Assembly: GCA_905221605.1 (NCBI GenBank)
Contig: CAJNDS010002622.1
Span: forward strand, 1-64,000
Reading direction: 5' to 3'
DNA length: 64,000 nucleotides
Source of the DNA: Symbiodinium natans
Taxonomy: Eukaryota; Sar; Dinophyceae; Suessiales; Symbiodiniaceae
Made by a program: the position numbers and the translations under genes. Below are positions 53,696 to 63,379 of the stretch, piece by piece (within the stretch, counting starts at the first letter, position 1; each line of letters opens with the position of its first letter). The notes under the pieces are model-generated. The model made no database searches. It had not been told where the DNA came from and saw only the letters and a list, made by a program, of their open reading frames with translations.

Positions 53696-53955
53696 ATCAA
53701 GACCGCTCTCGCCTTCTACCGAGAAGGAGTTGTGACGAGTTGTGAGCTGTCGTGCCGGGTACCTGAAGCATTCATCTACACAGTTGTCGAGTCATCGATG
53801 CATCGCGGGCACCTGCGCCACCAAGAACAGCTGAGTTGATTTCAAGCACTGCCTGTGCGTGTTTTGAAAAGGGATACAAGGCATATGCGGTAGTGGCAAG
53901 TCTATAGGAAACCCAAGCCTACAGCTGATGGCTACCTGATTCTAGAGCTTTTCCT

Positions 53956-54129
53956 ATGGTTTTCAAGCTGAAGCTACGTGAAGACATCTACTTTGACTCT
54001 GCGTGTGGGGACTTGAGGGAAGCGCTTTCCTTCAAGACTTTGTCAAGCGTAAAGCTGCCGTGCCAGGCGCCCGTGCACGTGTTGGCCAGGGAGGCCGGGT
54101 TTCGTTTCTCAGGGGCGTTGTCGGGATGA
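53956..54129 (+). CDS. Small intronless ORF, 57 aa
   Basis: ATG 53956 to TGA 54127-54129. Reads MVFKLKLREDIYFDSACGDL, REALSFKTLSSVKLPCQAPV, then HVLAREAGFRFSGALSG. The composition is soluble and protein-like with no low complexity. It could also be a terminal exon. No family recognised. Confidence 0.38.
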   Translation: MVFKLKLREDIYFDSACGDLREALSFKTLSSVKLPCQAPVHVLAREAGFRFSGALSG

Positions 54130-54595
54130 ACGTGTGGCGATAACTACTCTTTTTTCTAAGGGATGTGGGGCCCCCTTAGCACCGGAGAAGGATGACTCTG
54201 ACCGGTTGAACACCAGAGTTTGTGGCAGCTTGTGGCATCCTCAGTCCAACACCCAAAAAAACCCTCCAGGCCCCGACTGTTCAACCATTCGGATATCTTC
54301 ATATGTATACCACCTTGGAATTTGGGTACAAGGGTTTCGGGTTTAGGGCAACCCCCCCCCGCCCTCCCCTGAGCATTTTCATGATGTTCAGAGCCCTCCC
54401 CCCCTTTTGCCAAGCCTTGAGCTCGGCCACTTTGGTCGGCGGGGGAGGTGGGGCGGATTTGGGGGGTTGCGGAACCTCCCTTTCCTCCAAGATTCTCGAA
54501 ACCCCCTAAGCAACCACCGGACTTGAAAGTGGTCTTGACTTTGGATTTGGGTTTAATTAGGGGATTACAATTCAGGGTTTGGCCGTTAGGGCTTC

Positions 54596-54715
54596 CTTCA
54601 AGCCACAAGAAGTGTGCCGGCCGTGCTCTGAAGCGGGGTCGAGGGCTGAAGAAGGGAATCGTGCGCGTAGCGCCTGTCATTGACCGCAGCTCCCTGCAAA
54701 ACCCGAAACCAACAG
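54596..54715 (+). CDS. Basic exon candidate
   Basis: Reads SHKKCAGRALKRGRGLKKGI then VRVAPVIDRSSLQN. Strongly basic, with no recognised family. Ends are not fixed. Confidence 0.33.
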
Positions 54716-54976
54716 CACCCTTCAAAGCTCAAGGCAAACCCCAATGTCGGGTTGCACTTAAAAGATGGTGGGACCCCGAACCATAACCTCGCAAGCTTCA
54801 AAGCTGGGAGTCATCTCTGCCCGGCCAGGGCCCTAAGGAGTTGGCAGAGTAACCTTGTACTTATAACCCGAAAAAGTTTCGAACTTCTACGGGTTCAAAT
54901 CATACTTGTAAATAGAAAACCCAACAACTGGTGGAAGCTTCTTTTTCGCAGGCCCACACCCCCCCCCCCCCCCCCC

Positions 54977-55050
54977 CCAAACCCTAAACCCTAAACCCTA
55001 AACCCTAAACCCTAAACCCTAAACCCTAAACCCTAAACCCTAAACCTTAA
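54977..55050 (-). repeat. Poly-C followed by CCCTAAA array
   Basis: A poly-C tract (about 54957-54978) runs straight into ten C-strand telomeric units, just upstream of a terminal exon candidate. Confidence 0.95.
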
Positions 55051-55064
55051 GCCTTAAGCCTTAA

Positions 55065-55269
55065 ACGCTGTCTTTTCCGCGCCATCGCCCGCCGAGCCTG
55101 GCATGGCGCCCGCACCATCGCCGGCTGCTTGGCCGAAATCGTCCGGGCATCCCTTGCACCTCTGAGGGAACGAGTGGCCTCAACCCCAGAAGCCCAGAAG
55201 CCCCCCATCCCTCGAAAGCTCCCTACGGGCATCGTGTCTACAAGCGAGTCATTGCCTTCAGAGACATGA
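55065..55269 (+). CDS. Terminal exon candidate
   Basis: Open from the end of the CCCTAAA array to a TGA at 55267-55269. Reads CLFRAIARRAWHGARTIAGC, LAEIVRASLAPLRERVASTP, then EAQKPPIPRKLPTGIVSTSE. Arginine/alanine-rich helices, then a proline-rich tail. Unrecognised. Confidence 0.45.
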
Positions 55270-55274
55270 AGCCG

Positions 55275-56040
55275 CGCAGCCAACAAGACAAAAACAGGCC
55301 TTACGCCCGAAGCTTGCGTCCCATGGCCCCCCTAAGGTGTTTGAGCCTTTTTGTTGTGATAGGCTCCCCTTCCCCGACCTCTTCAGCACCCTTTATTCGG
55401 TTAAGAGAGCGGGGAAGGGGGAAGCGTCGCTGCGGGTTTTTTTCAAGATTCGGGGACTTGTTTTGGCAGACGTCCGGGGATGTTTGAGGGCATCTCTGGT
55501 CGTGGCTGCGGGAGATGGCCTGTGGGATGTTGTTGGATTCTTTGTTGCGAGTTTCAGGCTGGCGGACCCGACTCTGCGGGAGAGAGAGAGAGAGGGAGCT
55601 AGGGGGAGCGAGGGTCCACGAAATAAATGAATGATCCAGGTGCAGGAATGGCTGTTGCAACCGAAAAGGATGTGCAAGCAGCCCCCAATCCCAGCACTTC
55701 AGGAGGTTTTCGTGGTTTCGTCGACTGCCGTCGACGAGCCTGAGCTTACGACACTTGCGGGGGAATACGAGCAGACAGGCACGACGCGATTGTGAATTTA
55801 GGGTTTTAGGGTTTAGTTTAGTGTTTACGTATATTTTGGGGTTTCGGGTTCGGTTTAGGGTTTGGGGTTCCTGAGCGTGGAGTAAGATGCCAAACAGAAG
55901 AGAAGTACCAGAGGAATGGGCTTTTCCCAACTGCAAAGCCAAACAGGTGTCGTTTAGCTTCTTGGGTTGAGGGCTTCTGGATTGTGACTTTTTCTTCTCC
56001 GGGTCCCGGGTGCCATTTGTGTTTCATTAGGCGTTCGGGT
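55275..56040. other. No supported gene
   Basis: Contains a (GA)n tract at 55579-55596 and degenerate TTTAGGG words at 55797-55865. Open frames occur on both strands without clear coding character. Confidence 0.45.
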
Positions 56041-56063
56041 TTGTCCCAGCTCCCCCGCAGGAA

Positions 56064-57914
56064 GAAGCTAACGCCAGGCCGCAACCACGGCAAGCCGTTC
56101 TTCCGCCGCCGGCGAACTTCCGAGGAGGCGGAGGCAGCCAGCTGCGCGGGCTTAGGGTTGAGGGTAGGACGTCGGGAGTCTGGACTGAAAACGGGTTTAG
56201 GGTGCCTCGGGGGTTTAGGGTGTTGATGGTGCTTGAGTTTTGTTTGGGTTCAGGATTTGAGAAGATATTATTGAGCGTTCAAGCGCCCGAAGGACCAAAG
56301 GGTCCCAGCTCGAAGTCCTGATCTCAAATCCTCGAGTTCTGAACCCCCTGAACCCTCAACCTCGAGCCCGAAACCTGAGTGCCCTCAACCCCACTCTTGA
56401 ACATGGAAAGAAATCCTAAACCCTAAGCCCTAAACCCGCCCACCCTTCTTGAACATGGAAAGGAGATCTACCTCTACTTCTGGGACTTGCGCGACGGGCC
56501 AGACTTTGTCGGGTGGCGACCTGACCCACCGAATTACATTAGAGAGGCTTAGGGGCTTTCATGTCGTACAGATGCATTCCCTGAACGCCGAAGCACCAAA
56601 TGCCACTATTCCTTGAACTCGATTCCGAGCCTTATAACCCCTAAACCCTATAAACCCTAAACCCTAAACCCTAAACCATGGAATAAGGCTCATAAAGCCC
56701 CCAGTGTCCTTCACGCTCTGGGCTTCCAGGTGGCTGGGGCAGTCCGTGGGCGCCTCGCTCGCCTCCTGTCTGAGATAGGGTTTAGGGCTAGGTTTTAGGT
56801 TAGGGTTTAGGGTTTAGGGTGTAGGGTTTAGGGTTTAGGGTTTAGGGCTTAGGATTCAGCGTTCGTGGGTGGCTCAAGGCCTAGGCTAGGGCTTGGGGTT
56901 ATCTGGATGGGGGCTGGAGGTTAAGAGAGTAGACGGGGGTCGTGGGAGATTTTTTTCTTGTGGGGGCATTTCGGGAAGCAACTCTGGCAAACGACTTGCG
57001 GGGGAAGATGATCTGCAAGCAGCAGAGCAACTAATCTTTTTCGGAGACGCCTCCCAGATGCTTCCTTCTTCTTCGTGCCTTCGTCGTCTTGGTCAGCGAC
57101 AAGAGCTCCGATCCCAAAACTCGAAGAAGGCTACCCCCAAGCCCTAAACCTTACAAACCCTGTAACCCCCTACAACTTGGCATGTTCCCCCTTATATTCC
57201 CCCCCCCCCCCCCCCATTTATGATCCCTGTTCAGGAAACTCCACAACGCCCCCCGACCAGGTCTGGAGTCGATGCGAGGCAGCAGAGGACCGGCCCCCCT
57301 CAAGCGGCTGGCGCATCCCCTGGGACGGGGCGGTGAGCGACCACTTGCAGGCGCGGGGGAAGCAAGTGGCAAGGGAGGAAGTTGGAGGGGGGAAGCAGGG
57401 GAAGGGTCGGGGGTGTATGGGGGGGGGGGGGGAGGGAGGAAGGGGGCTGAGGGGTCTCTGCGTAGCAAGATGTTCCTAGCAGCTTTTTGCGCAAAGTGAG
57501 TGCCACTCTCTCCCCCTCTCAAGTCCGAATCCGCTCAAGGTCCGTCGACTTTCTCCTCCAACTCCAGCACCCACAAAGGAAGAGGTGAAAGAGGTGTGGT
57601 TTTAGTATGTGTGTGCTTTGTGGGGCATTGAAGGCCCGCACTATGGAGATTGGCATTTGGGCATAAGATTCGGCACTGATTCTCTTGGTCCCTCGTTGTA
57701 TGGCCAGTGCTTCAGGCAGAGTGCAATTAAGAGCAATTACATAGCCTGACTGGTGGGAGCTTTCCTCCAGGAAGATGTGGAACAAGCACCATCAGAAGAG
57801 CAGCAGGAGCAGCTATTGCTGGCCAGAGATCAGGCGCATTTTGTGCTTCCACTGGACCCAGAGCCCCGTGGCCCCAGAAACCGAAAACCTCAGGCCCAAA
57901 CCGCCTCAACCTAG
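56064..57914 (+). CDS. Multi-exon gene with DGPDF.GW motif, 3' part
   Basis: Ordered stretches. About 56064-56150: RKKLTPGRNHGKPFFRRRRT then SEEAEAASCAG. About 56455-56535: GKEIYLYFWDLRDGPDFVGW. 56731-56775: VAGAVRGRLARLLSE, between CCCTAAA (56640-56678) and TTTAGGG (56781-56853) arrays. About 57250-57340: DQVWSRCEAAEDRPPSSGWR then IPWDGAV. 57771-57914: EDVEQAPSEEQQEQLLLARD to TAG 57912-57914. FWD.RDGPDF.GW followed by DQVW and PPSSGW..P.DG matches a module I have seen in many dinoflagellate proteins; its function is not known to me. Treating the stretches as one gene is inference, though motif order supports it. Confidence 0.48.
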
Positions 57915-58196
57915 AACTATGGGCCCGTCCTTTCTTAGGGATCGGACCGTGTCTTGCCCATGCCTTAAAGTGGGTCTGGAGCTTGCAACATCCCAAACCC
58001 GAGTCGGAGCAGGTGGCTTTGGTCGAAGCGGAGGCAACGCAGGTAGGGTGCCCCCAGACTTCTGGGAGGGAGGGTGGTCCTGGCGCCATGGGCAACGGAC
58101 TTCGAAAGCGATCATTGGTTTAGTTTAGCCTTTCGGCCCATCAAAAACCTGACGTGAAGTATCAACTGTAACCCTAAGTCCTCAGATAAACAAAAA

Positions 58197-58312
58197 CCTA
58201 TTGGGCGACCTACGAATGCCTCAGGGAGGGGTTTGTAACCCGAGGCTACAGTTCCCTATTGGGCGACCTACGAATACCTCAGGGAGGGGTTTGTACCCCG
58301 AGGCTACAGTTC
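58197..58312 (+). repeat. 58-bp direct duplication
   Basis: Two adjacent 58-base copies differing at only a few positions, each containing TTGGGCGACCTACGAAT and ending near GAGGCTACAGTTCC. Non-coding. Confidence 0.93.
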
Positions 58313-58407
58313 CCTAAGTACGTACCTCCAATGAAACCCTCCCCCTTAAGGACCCTTATGCTTTCAGGGCATTTCCCAGGTCAGGGCTGCCCGAAGATTC
58401 CGTAGAT

Positions 58408-58500
58408 GGCTACATGATGTTGTGTGTTGCCGCTCATGGGATGGAGATTGTGCCGGCAGTGGCGTTCGTGCTGCATGGAGGTCCTGCTTGGTGGGGGGAG
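58408..58500 (+). CDS. Weak exon candidate
   Basis: Reads GYMMLCVAAHGMEIVPAVAF then VLHGGPAWWGED, hydrophobic and protein-like, running into a poly-G tract at 58509-58519. Family unknown. Confidence 0.28.
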
Positions 58501-59137
58501 GACCGGGTGGGGGGGGGGGGTCCTGAGGATGGCGCGGGTGGATCTTCAAAGTTTCGAGCTGGACTACGCACTTGTCTGGGGAGAGGAATGCCAAAGAAAC
58601 ACAACCAAAAAGCCCTATAATCCGCCCCCCCCCCCTCCCCCCAAAAAAAAACTCCCTAAACCTAGGGAGAAAGTGTTGGCCAAGCCCAAAACCCTCGGTT
58701 CAAGTGAGAGCGGCGGCCCAGGTGTGTTGGTCCCTTACCGTGCAATACATACTGAACCCTAACCCCAACCCCCAGACCCCAAACCCTAAACCCTGTAGCC
58801 TTGTCAACCCTAAACCCCTGAAGCTCTAAACCCCAAACCCTAAACCCTGAACCCTAAACCGATAAACCGATAAAGCCTAAACCCCTGAAGCCCTAAACCC
58901 AAGCCGAGCCGGAGTCTCCACCTCGAGGTCTTGGAGACGGCGGTCGCCATGCTCGAAGGCCGAATCAACCGGGTTCGCGGTTTAAGGTTTAGTGTTGGGC
59001 TGTTCCCATTACGAAGAAGTAAAATTATCTCAGCAGCAACAGACCCCAACAGCGTGGGATATCATCAGCCGGCGTGTAGTCGTTTTTGCAAACGGATTCG
59101 AAAAGGAAACCTCGCAAGATTGAAGCAATGTCCAGTT

Positions 59138-59470
59138 GTTGGACAGGCACATCTTTACGGCAAGAAAGCGGTGGCAAAAGCAAGGGCTAGAAACTATAGG
59201 AAACAAAACTTGCTGCGTGCGCACATACAGATATCTTTTTGCGCGCAAAGATTCCGCCGGCCATACAGCCTCGGCTGTCCGTCGCGGTCTTGTGACACAA
59301 CTGCTACGTTTCCTGCGCGCGCTCGTGGATTTCATTCTGTTTGCACACATATCGTGTATATATTCATATCAAAACACGGCTGCATTCGAGCTGTCGCTAA
59401 GCCACGCGCGCGCATTCAAATTGCCTGGCGTTGAAACGGGAGAGCCGGTATGTCGTCGAAAGATCACCTT
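59138..59470 (+). repeat. Satellite-like repeat unit (copy 1)
   Basis: A repeat also present inverted at 62320-62690 and as tandem copies from 63380 to the window end. Shared landmarks: ACGGCAAGAAAGCGG near the start, CTCGGCTGTCCGTCGCGG in the middle, and GGGAGAGCCGGTATGTCGTC at the end. Apparent open frames in the copies are side effects. Confidence 0.9.
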
Positions 59471-59754
59471 GATCTTCCAATAGTCTCTTGAAAATTAACG
59501 TCTATTCTGATAAACGTGTACGCCTTTATAAAGGGGCTTTAATATAAACGCTTATTGTATAAAACATAAACGCTTATTGTCCATAATATAAACGCTTATT
59601 CTTCTTATTGTGGGGCAAATGGAAGGAAGTAAATCTACATGTTGCTTCGTGACACAGGGATGCAGGGAGGGAGGAAGGGCCCGACACTGCCAATTACCTG
59701 TGCAACAAGTGCAGCATGAATGCTGTTTTTCCGTGCATGCAGGCTTTCCATGCG

Positions 59755-59768
59755 CATACTGGCTCAAG
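59755..59768 (+). promoter_or_regulatory. Possible spliced-leader relic
   Basis: CATACTGGCTCAAG matches 12 of 14 bases of the leader 3' end and lies 32 bases before a start codon. A leader-5'-like ACCGTAGTCAT (59787-59797) follows it. Weaker than the relic at 15702. Confidence 0.4.
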
Positions 59769-59800
59769 TTGTTTTAAAAGATTGTCACCGTAGTCATGGC

Positions 59801-59974
59801 ATGGCTTCCGAGCAGAGTAAGAAGGCCAACCCAAAGAAGCAGCACACAGCAGCTTTTCCCACAGGTGAGCAGATATCCTTTCACTCTTTCTGGGATGTTC
59901 TGATCCACCTTGCTCTTCTTCTGTGCTATGTCTCTTCGGCTTTTGTGTTCGGGATGTTTTGCTCGAAGCTGTGA
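59801..59974 (+). CDS. Small membrane protein, 57 aa, single C-terminal span
   Basis: From ATG 59801 the ORF reads MASEQSKKANPKKQHTAAFP, TGEQISFHSFWDVLIHLALL, then LCYVSSAFVFGMFCSKL before the stop. The basic hydrophilic head and single hydrophobic segment at the C-terminus give a tail-anchored layout. It has no intron. An in-frame ATG further upstream lies before the possible leader relic and is less likely to be the start. Unrecognised family. Confidence 0.45.
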   Translation: MASEQSKKANPKKQHTAAFPTGEQISFHSFWDVLIHLALLLCYVSSAFVFGMFCSKL

Positions 59975-59994
59975 AAACACCGGCTGTATTTCAG

Positions 59995-60535
59995 TAAACA
60001 TCCCCCAATAAGCAAAACCTAAGCTTTGTACTTAAAACTTTACTCAAACAATCATCCCCCAATGAGCAAAACCTAAGCTCTTTTAAACTAACACATATTG
60101 AATAGCTAAAATCAGCCCCCCCCCCCCCCCCCGCACCTCCCCCTGATAAGCTGATAAGCAAGCAGCTTAACTTGAACTCTGAACTAAACACTGTACCTTA
60201 GCTAACACATTGTATTTCAGTTCTCATCCCCAGACAAGCAAACCAAACCAAACTCTGCACTGATACGTGTACCTCGAGCGATCACCCCCCAACAGGCAAA
60301 ACCAAAACTTTGCACTACACTGTACCTTAGCTAACGCTTTGCAACTTCAGTAATCATCCCAAGAAGCAAAATTTAAACTCTGTGCAGACACTGTACCTTA
60401 GCTAGCGCATTGTATCCCCCCCCCCCCCAAAAAAAAAAGCAAAGCCTGAACTCTGTACTAAACACTGTACCTTAGCTAACGCATTGTATTTCAGTTGTCA
60501 TCCAAGCCTCAACTCTGCACTAAAGCCTGCATAAT
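59995..60535 (+). repeat. Degenerate tandem repeat, about 60-80 bp units
   Basis: About eight units containing ATCCCCCAA, AGCAAAACC, AACTCTG, ACTGTACCTTAGCTAACGC and TTGTATTTCAG. Poly-C tracts interrupt it at 60116-60132 and 60416-60428. An inverted related unit is at about 63185-63300. Confidence 0.88.
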
Positions 60536-60554
60536 TACGCAAATATCTAATTAA

Positions 60555-60605
60555 AACACACACACACACACACACACATATATGAAGAGATATATATATA
60601 TACAT
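60555..60605. repeat. (CA)n/(TA)n microsatellite
   Basis: ACACACAC followed by ATATATAT tracts. Similar blocks occur at 61163-61204 and 62855-62925. Confidence 0.93.
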
Positions 60606-60704
60606 ATTGTTTGAAGTGGAACGCTGTGGGAATCTGTCCTTCAATGAACACTCAATGACAGCTCCTTAGTTGTTGTTTACTAATCTGGTTCCACGGCCTA
60701 GGTT

Positions 60705-60967
60705 GGGCGCAATATTGAAACATTTTAAAAACTCAATATTTCAACATTGGGCTGGATCCAAGATTCAAGATTCCACAGTTTTTTTGGAGGTCATCTTGGA
60801 TCCAGAGCGCAGGCTGGGCCCAACCTTGGAATATTGAAAGGGTTTCAATACTTCAATATTTGGGGGAGTGTCCTGGCTGGATCCAAGATTGTTTTGCGAA
60901 ATCTTTGGACATCGTACCTTGGATCCAGCCCAATATTGAAAGGGCTTCAATACTTCAATATTGGGGG
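60705..60967. repeat. CAATATTG hairpin repeats (three copies)
   Basis: Three copies of a hairpin-forming unit. The best, 60929-60965, pairs CCCAATATTGAA with TTCAATATTGGG across a 13-base loop. Copies are spaced about 110 bases apart and separated by TTGGATCCA words. A fourth copy is at 63128-63165. Confidence 0.88.
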
Positions 60968-61483
60968 AAGCGGGGCGGCAACAACCAGGGACCAAGAGTC
61001 CACATTCTTTTGGAAAGCGGTCTTGTCTGTTTCGATGTTTTTAACATCGGCCGTCACGATCCAACAAAAAACGAGAAAGCAAACAGCGCAACAAACTCAT
61101 TCTAACAAACAGGCCCCCGCAGCCTCCCCTGTTGTAAAATTTACGGCTTCGCGTTTATATGTGTTTATATATATATATGTATATATATATATATGTGTGT
61201 GTGTTTCTTGTGAGTTTTTGATTTTGGTTCATGTATTTATTCACTTGTATTTGGAGTTGAAGTTTTGGATCGACTATGTCGATGAAAGGGCTTAATATAT
61301 ACAGGGGTCTTAGGTTCAGACTTTAGGGTTTCGGGTTCAAGGTGATGTTTAGGCGCTCATGTTTAGGGATTAGGTCTAGGGCTCCGAGTCCAGGGTTTTG
61401 GATTGAGGGCTGAGGGTTTAGGATTTTAGGGCTTAGGGCATGGGATTCAGGGTTTAGGGTTTGGTGTTTCAGGGGCAGGGGAG

Positions 61484-61635
61484 TTAACCCGAGTTAACTC
61501 GAGTTAACTGTCAGACCCAACCCGAGTTAACTGGAGCTAACTCTCAGAGCCAACTCGACTTAACTCGAGTTAACTCCCCAAAACCTCTTATTTTCCTTTT
61601 AACTCCCAGAGCCAACCCGAGTTAACTCGAGTTAT
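61484..61635. repeat. GAGTTAACTCG palindrome cluster
   Basis: Repeated self-complementary words (GAGTTAACTC, CTCGAGTTAACTCGAG types) joined by CAGAGCCAACC-like spacers, eight or more in 150 bases. Confidence 0.92.
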
Positions 61636-61639
61636 TGTA

Positions 61640-62310
61640 CTCCCCTAAAAAAAATCTCTGAAACCCAAACAGACCCTCAACCCCGAAATCATGAATCCTG
61701 AGCACCCGAAATTCTGAAGCCGTGACGACCCCAAGCCCCCCCTCCCCAAAAAAAAAACCTGCGCCACCCCGCCAACCCTTCGGGGTAAACAACCCAAACA
61801 TCACCCTCCCCCCCAACAAAAAAACCTCAAAGGAGGAATCCCAAACCGCAAACCCCCCAACCCAAACTCCACCCCAAACCACCCAAAGACGCAGACCCTA
61901 AACACCCAGAGTCCCAAAACCCCAAAACTTCACCATGACCCCTGAGTATTTTTTCTTTGATACATCTAAGAAAGGTTTAATTAGGGTTTGGCGTTTGAGG
62001 TTTATGGCTTGTTGCTTGGGGTTTAATCATCAACCCGAAGCAGTACCCCACTTTAGACCCTAAACCCCAAACCACCGTTGAACTCTACATCTCCATCCGC
62101 AAGCCCAAGAGACCACAACCCTAAGTCCCTGAACCCTCAACAACAAAACAACCAACCCTAGTCAAAACTGTATATATCCCTCAACCCCAAACCTCAACCC
62201 CTATAACCTTGAAGCCCAAACCCCCAGCCTCGGCCCCGTCACAAACCCTATAGCCCAAGCCACGCCCTAAACCCCCAAGAGTTTTGGGGCAAGCTGTCTT
62301 CCAAAATGAC
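61640..62310. other. No gene; A/C-rich sequence
   Basis: A- and C-rich sequence with many AACCC-like words and short C and A runs. The minus-strand frame at 61622-61882 is Gly/Phe-rich low complexity. Confidence 0.5.
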
Positions 62311-62319
62311 AAATCGCAA

Positions 62320-62690
62320 CAAGTTTTGGTTCCTATTGACCTATTGTTTTTAGCCTTTGCGTTTGCAACCGCTTTCTTGCTATGATCTTTCGATGACATA
62401 CCGGCTCTCCCGTTGCAACGCCAGGCAATTTGAACGCGCGCGTTCGCGTGGCGAACGACAGCGCGAATGCAGCAACATTTTGATATGAATATATACACGA
62501 TGGTTGTGCGAACAGAATGAGATCCACGTGCGCGCGCAGAAAAGCAGCAGTTTAGTCACAAGACCACGACGGACAGCCGAGGTTGCCTCGCCGGCGGAAT
62601 CTTTGCGTATATTAAAATATCTGTTTGGTTCCTACATTACTATTGCTTTTAGCCTTTGCTTTCGCAACCGTTGTCTTGCTATGCCCTGAC
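62320..62690 (-). repeat. Satellite-like repeat unit (inverted copy)
   Basis: Reverse-complement copy of the unit at 59138. Because the AGCAAGAAAGCGG-type start recurs at both ends here, the basic period can be estimated at about 290 bp. Confidence 0.88.
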
Positions 62691-63127
62691 CCTTCATTCA
62701 ATAGACACTTATATCAGCTTTAAGCGCTTACAAGAGACTTTTGTGAATGGAACAAGCGGTTAGCATAAGGGCCTGTTGTTTTAACAAGCATGGTTTTTTA
62801 CACAAGAAGCTTTTATGTTAGAGGCAACCGGCGTTCATGTTTTAGCAATATATATGTGTATATATATATACATGTACTTGAAAGTATATTTATATTTGTT
62901 TATATATATATATGTAGTTTTTTAGACCGTCAACCCTAAAACCTAAATTAGAGCATTGTTTTTTCGTAATCGGTTCTTCTTTTCCCTCGTCCTCTCTTCT
63001 TTCCAGAGGGCCTGAATATTTGTATGCCGCCGCCCTAAACTCTCACTCGACCATAGCAGGGGCTTTTTTGCATCACCTTGAAACACTTTCTGCGGATTGG
63101 ATCTTGGATCTTGGATCTTGGATCCAG

Positions 63128-63300
63128 CCCAATATTGAAATATTGAGTTTTGCCCATTTTTCAATATTGTGGGGCCAGATAAGCATAAACCCTGGTACAG
63201 AGTTTGGTTTTGCTTAGTGGGGGAGGGGGGGTGATTGCTGAAATACAATGTGCGTTTCCTCAGGTGCAGAGTTTAGCGCAGTGGTGCGCAGAGTTTGGTT
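63128..63300. repeat. Hairpin repeat plus inverted tandem-repeat unit
   Basis: 63128-63165 is the fourth CAATATTG hairpin, preceded by three CTTGGAT repeats. 63185-63300 is an inverted relative of the 60.0-60.5 kb tandem repeat. Confidence 0.8.
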
Positions 63301-63379
63301 GCCCCAAAGATCTTCAAAAATCTGGGGGAGCAAGGCTTGGTCTCACCAGATTACAAACCCCAAGAGTACTCGCTGTTGG

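Noticed and set aside
58931-59434. 167-codon ORF ending in the satellite repeat
   Set aside because: Most of it is the 59138 satellite unit, and fragments recur in several frames in other copies.
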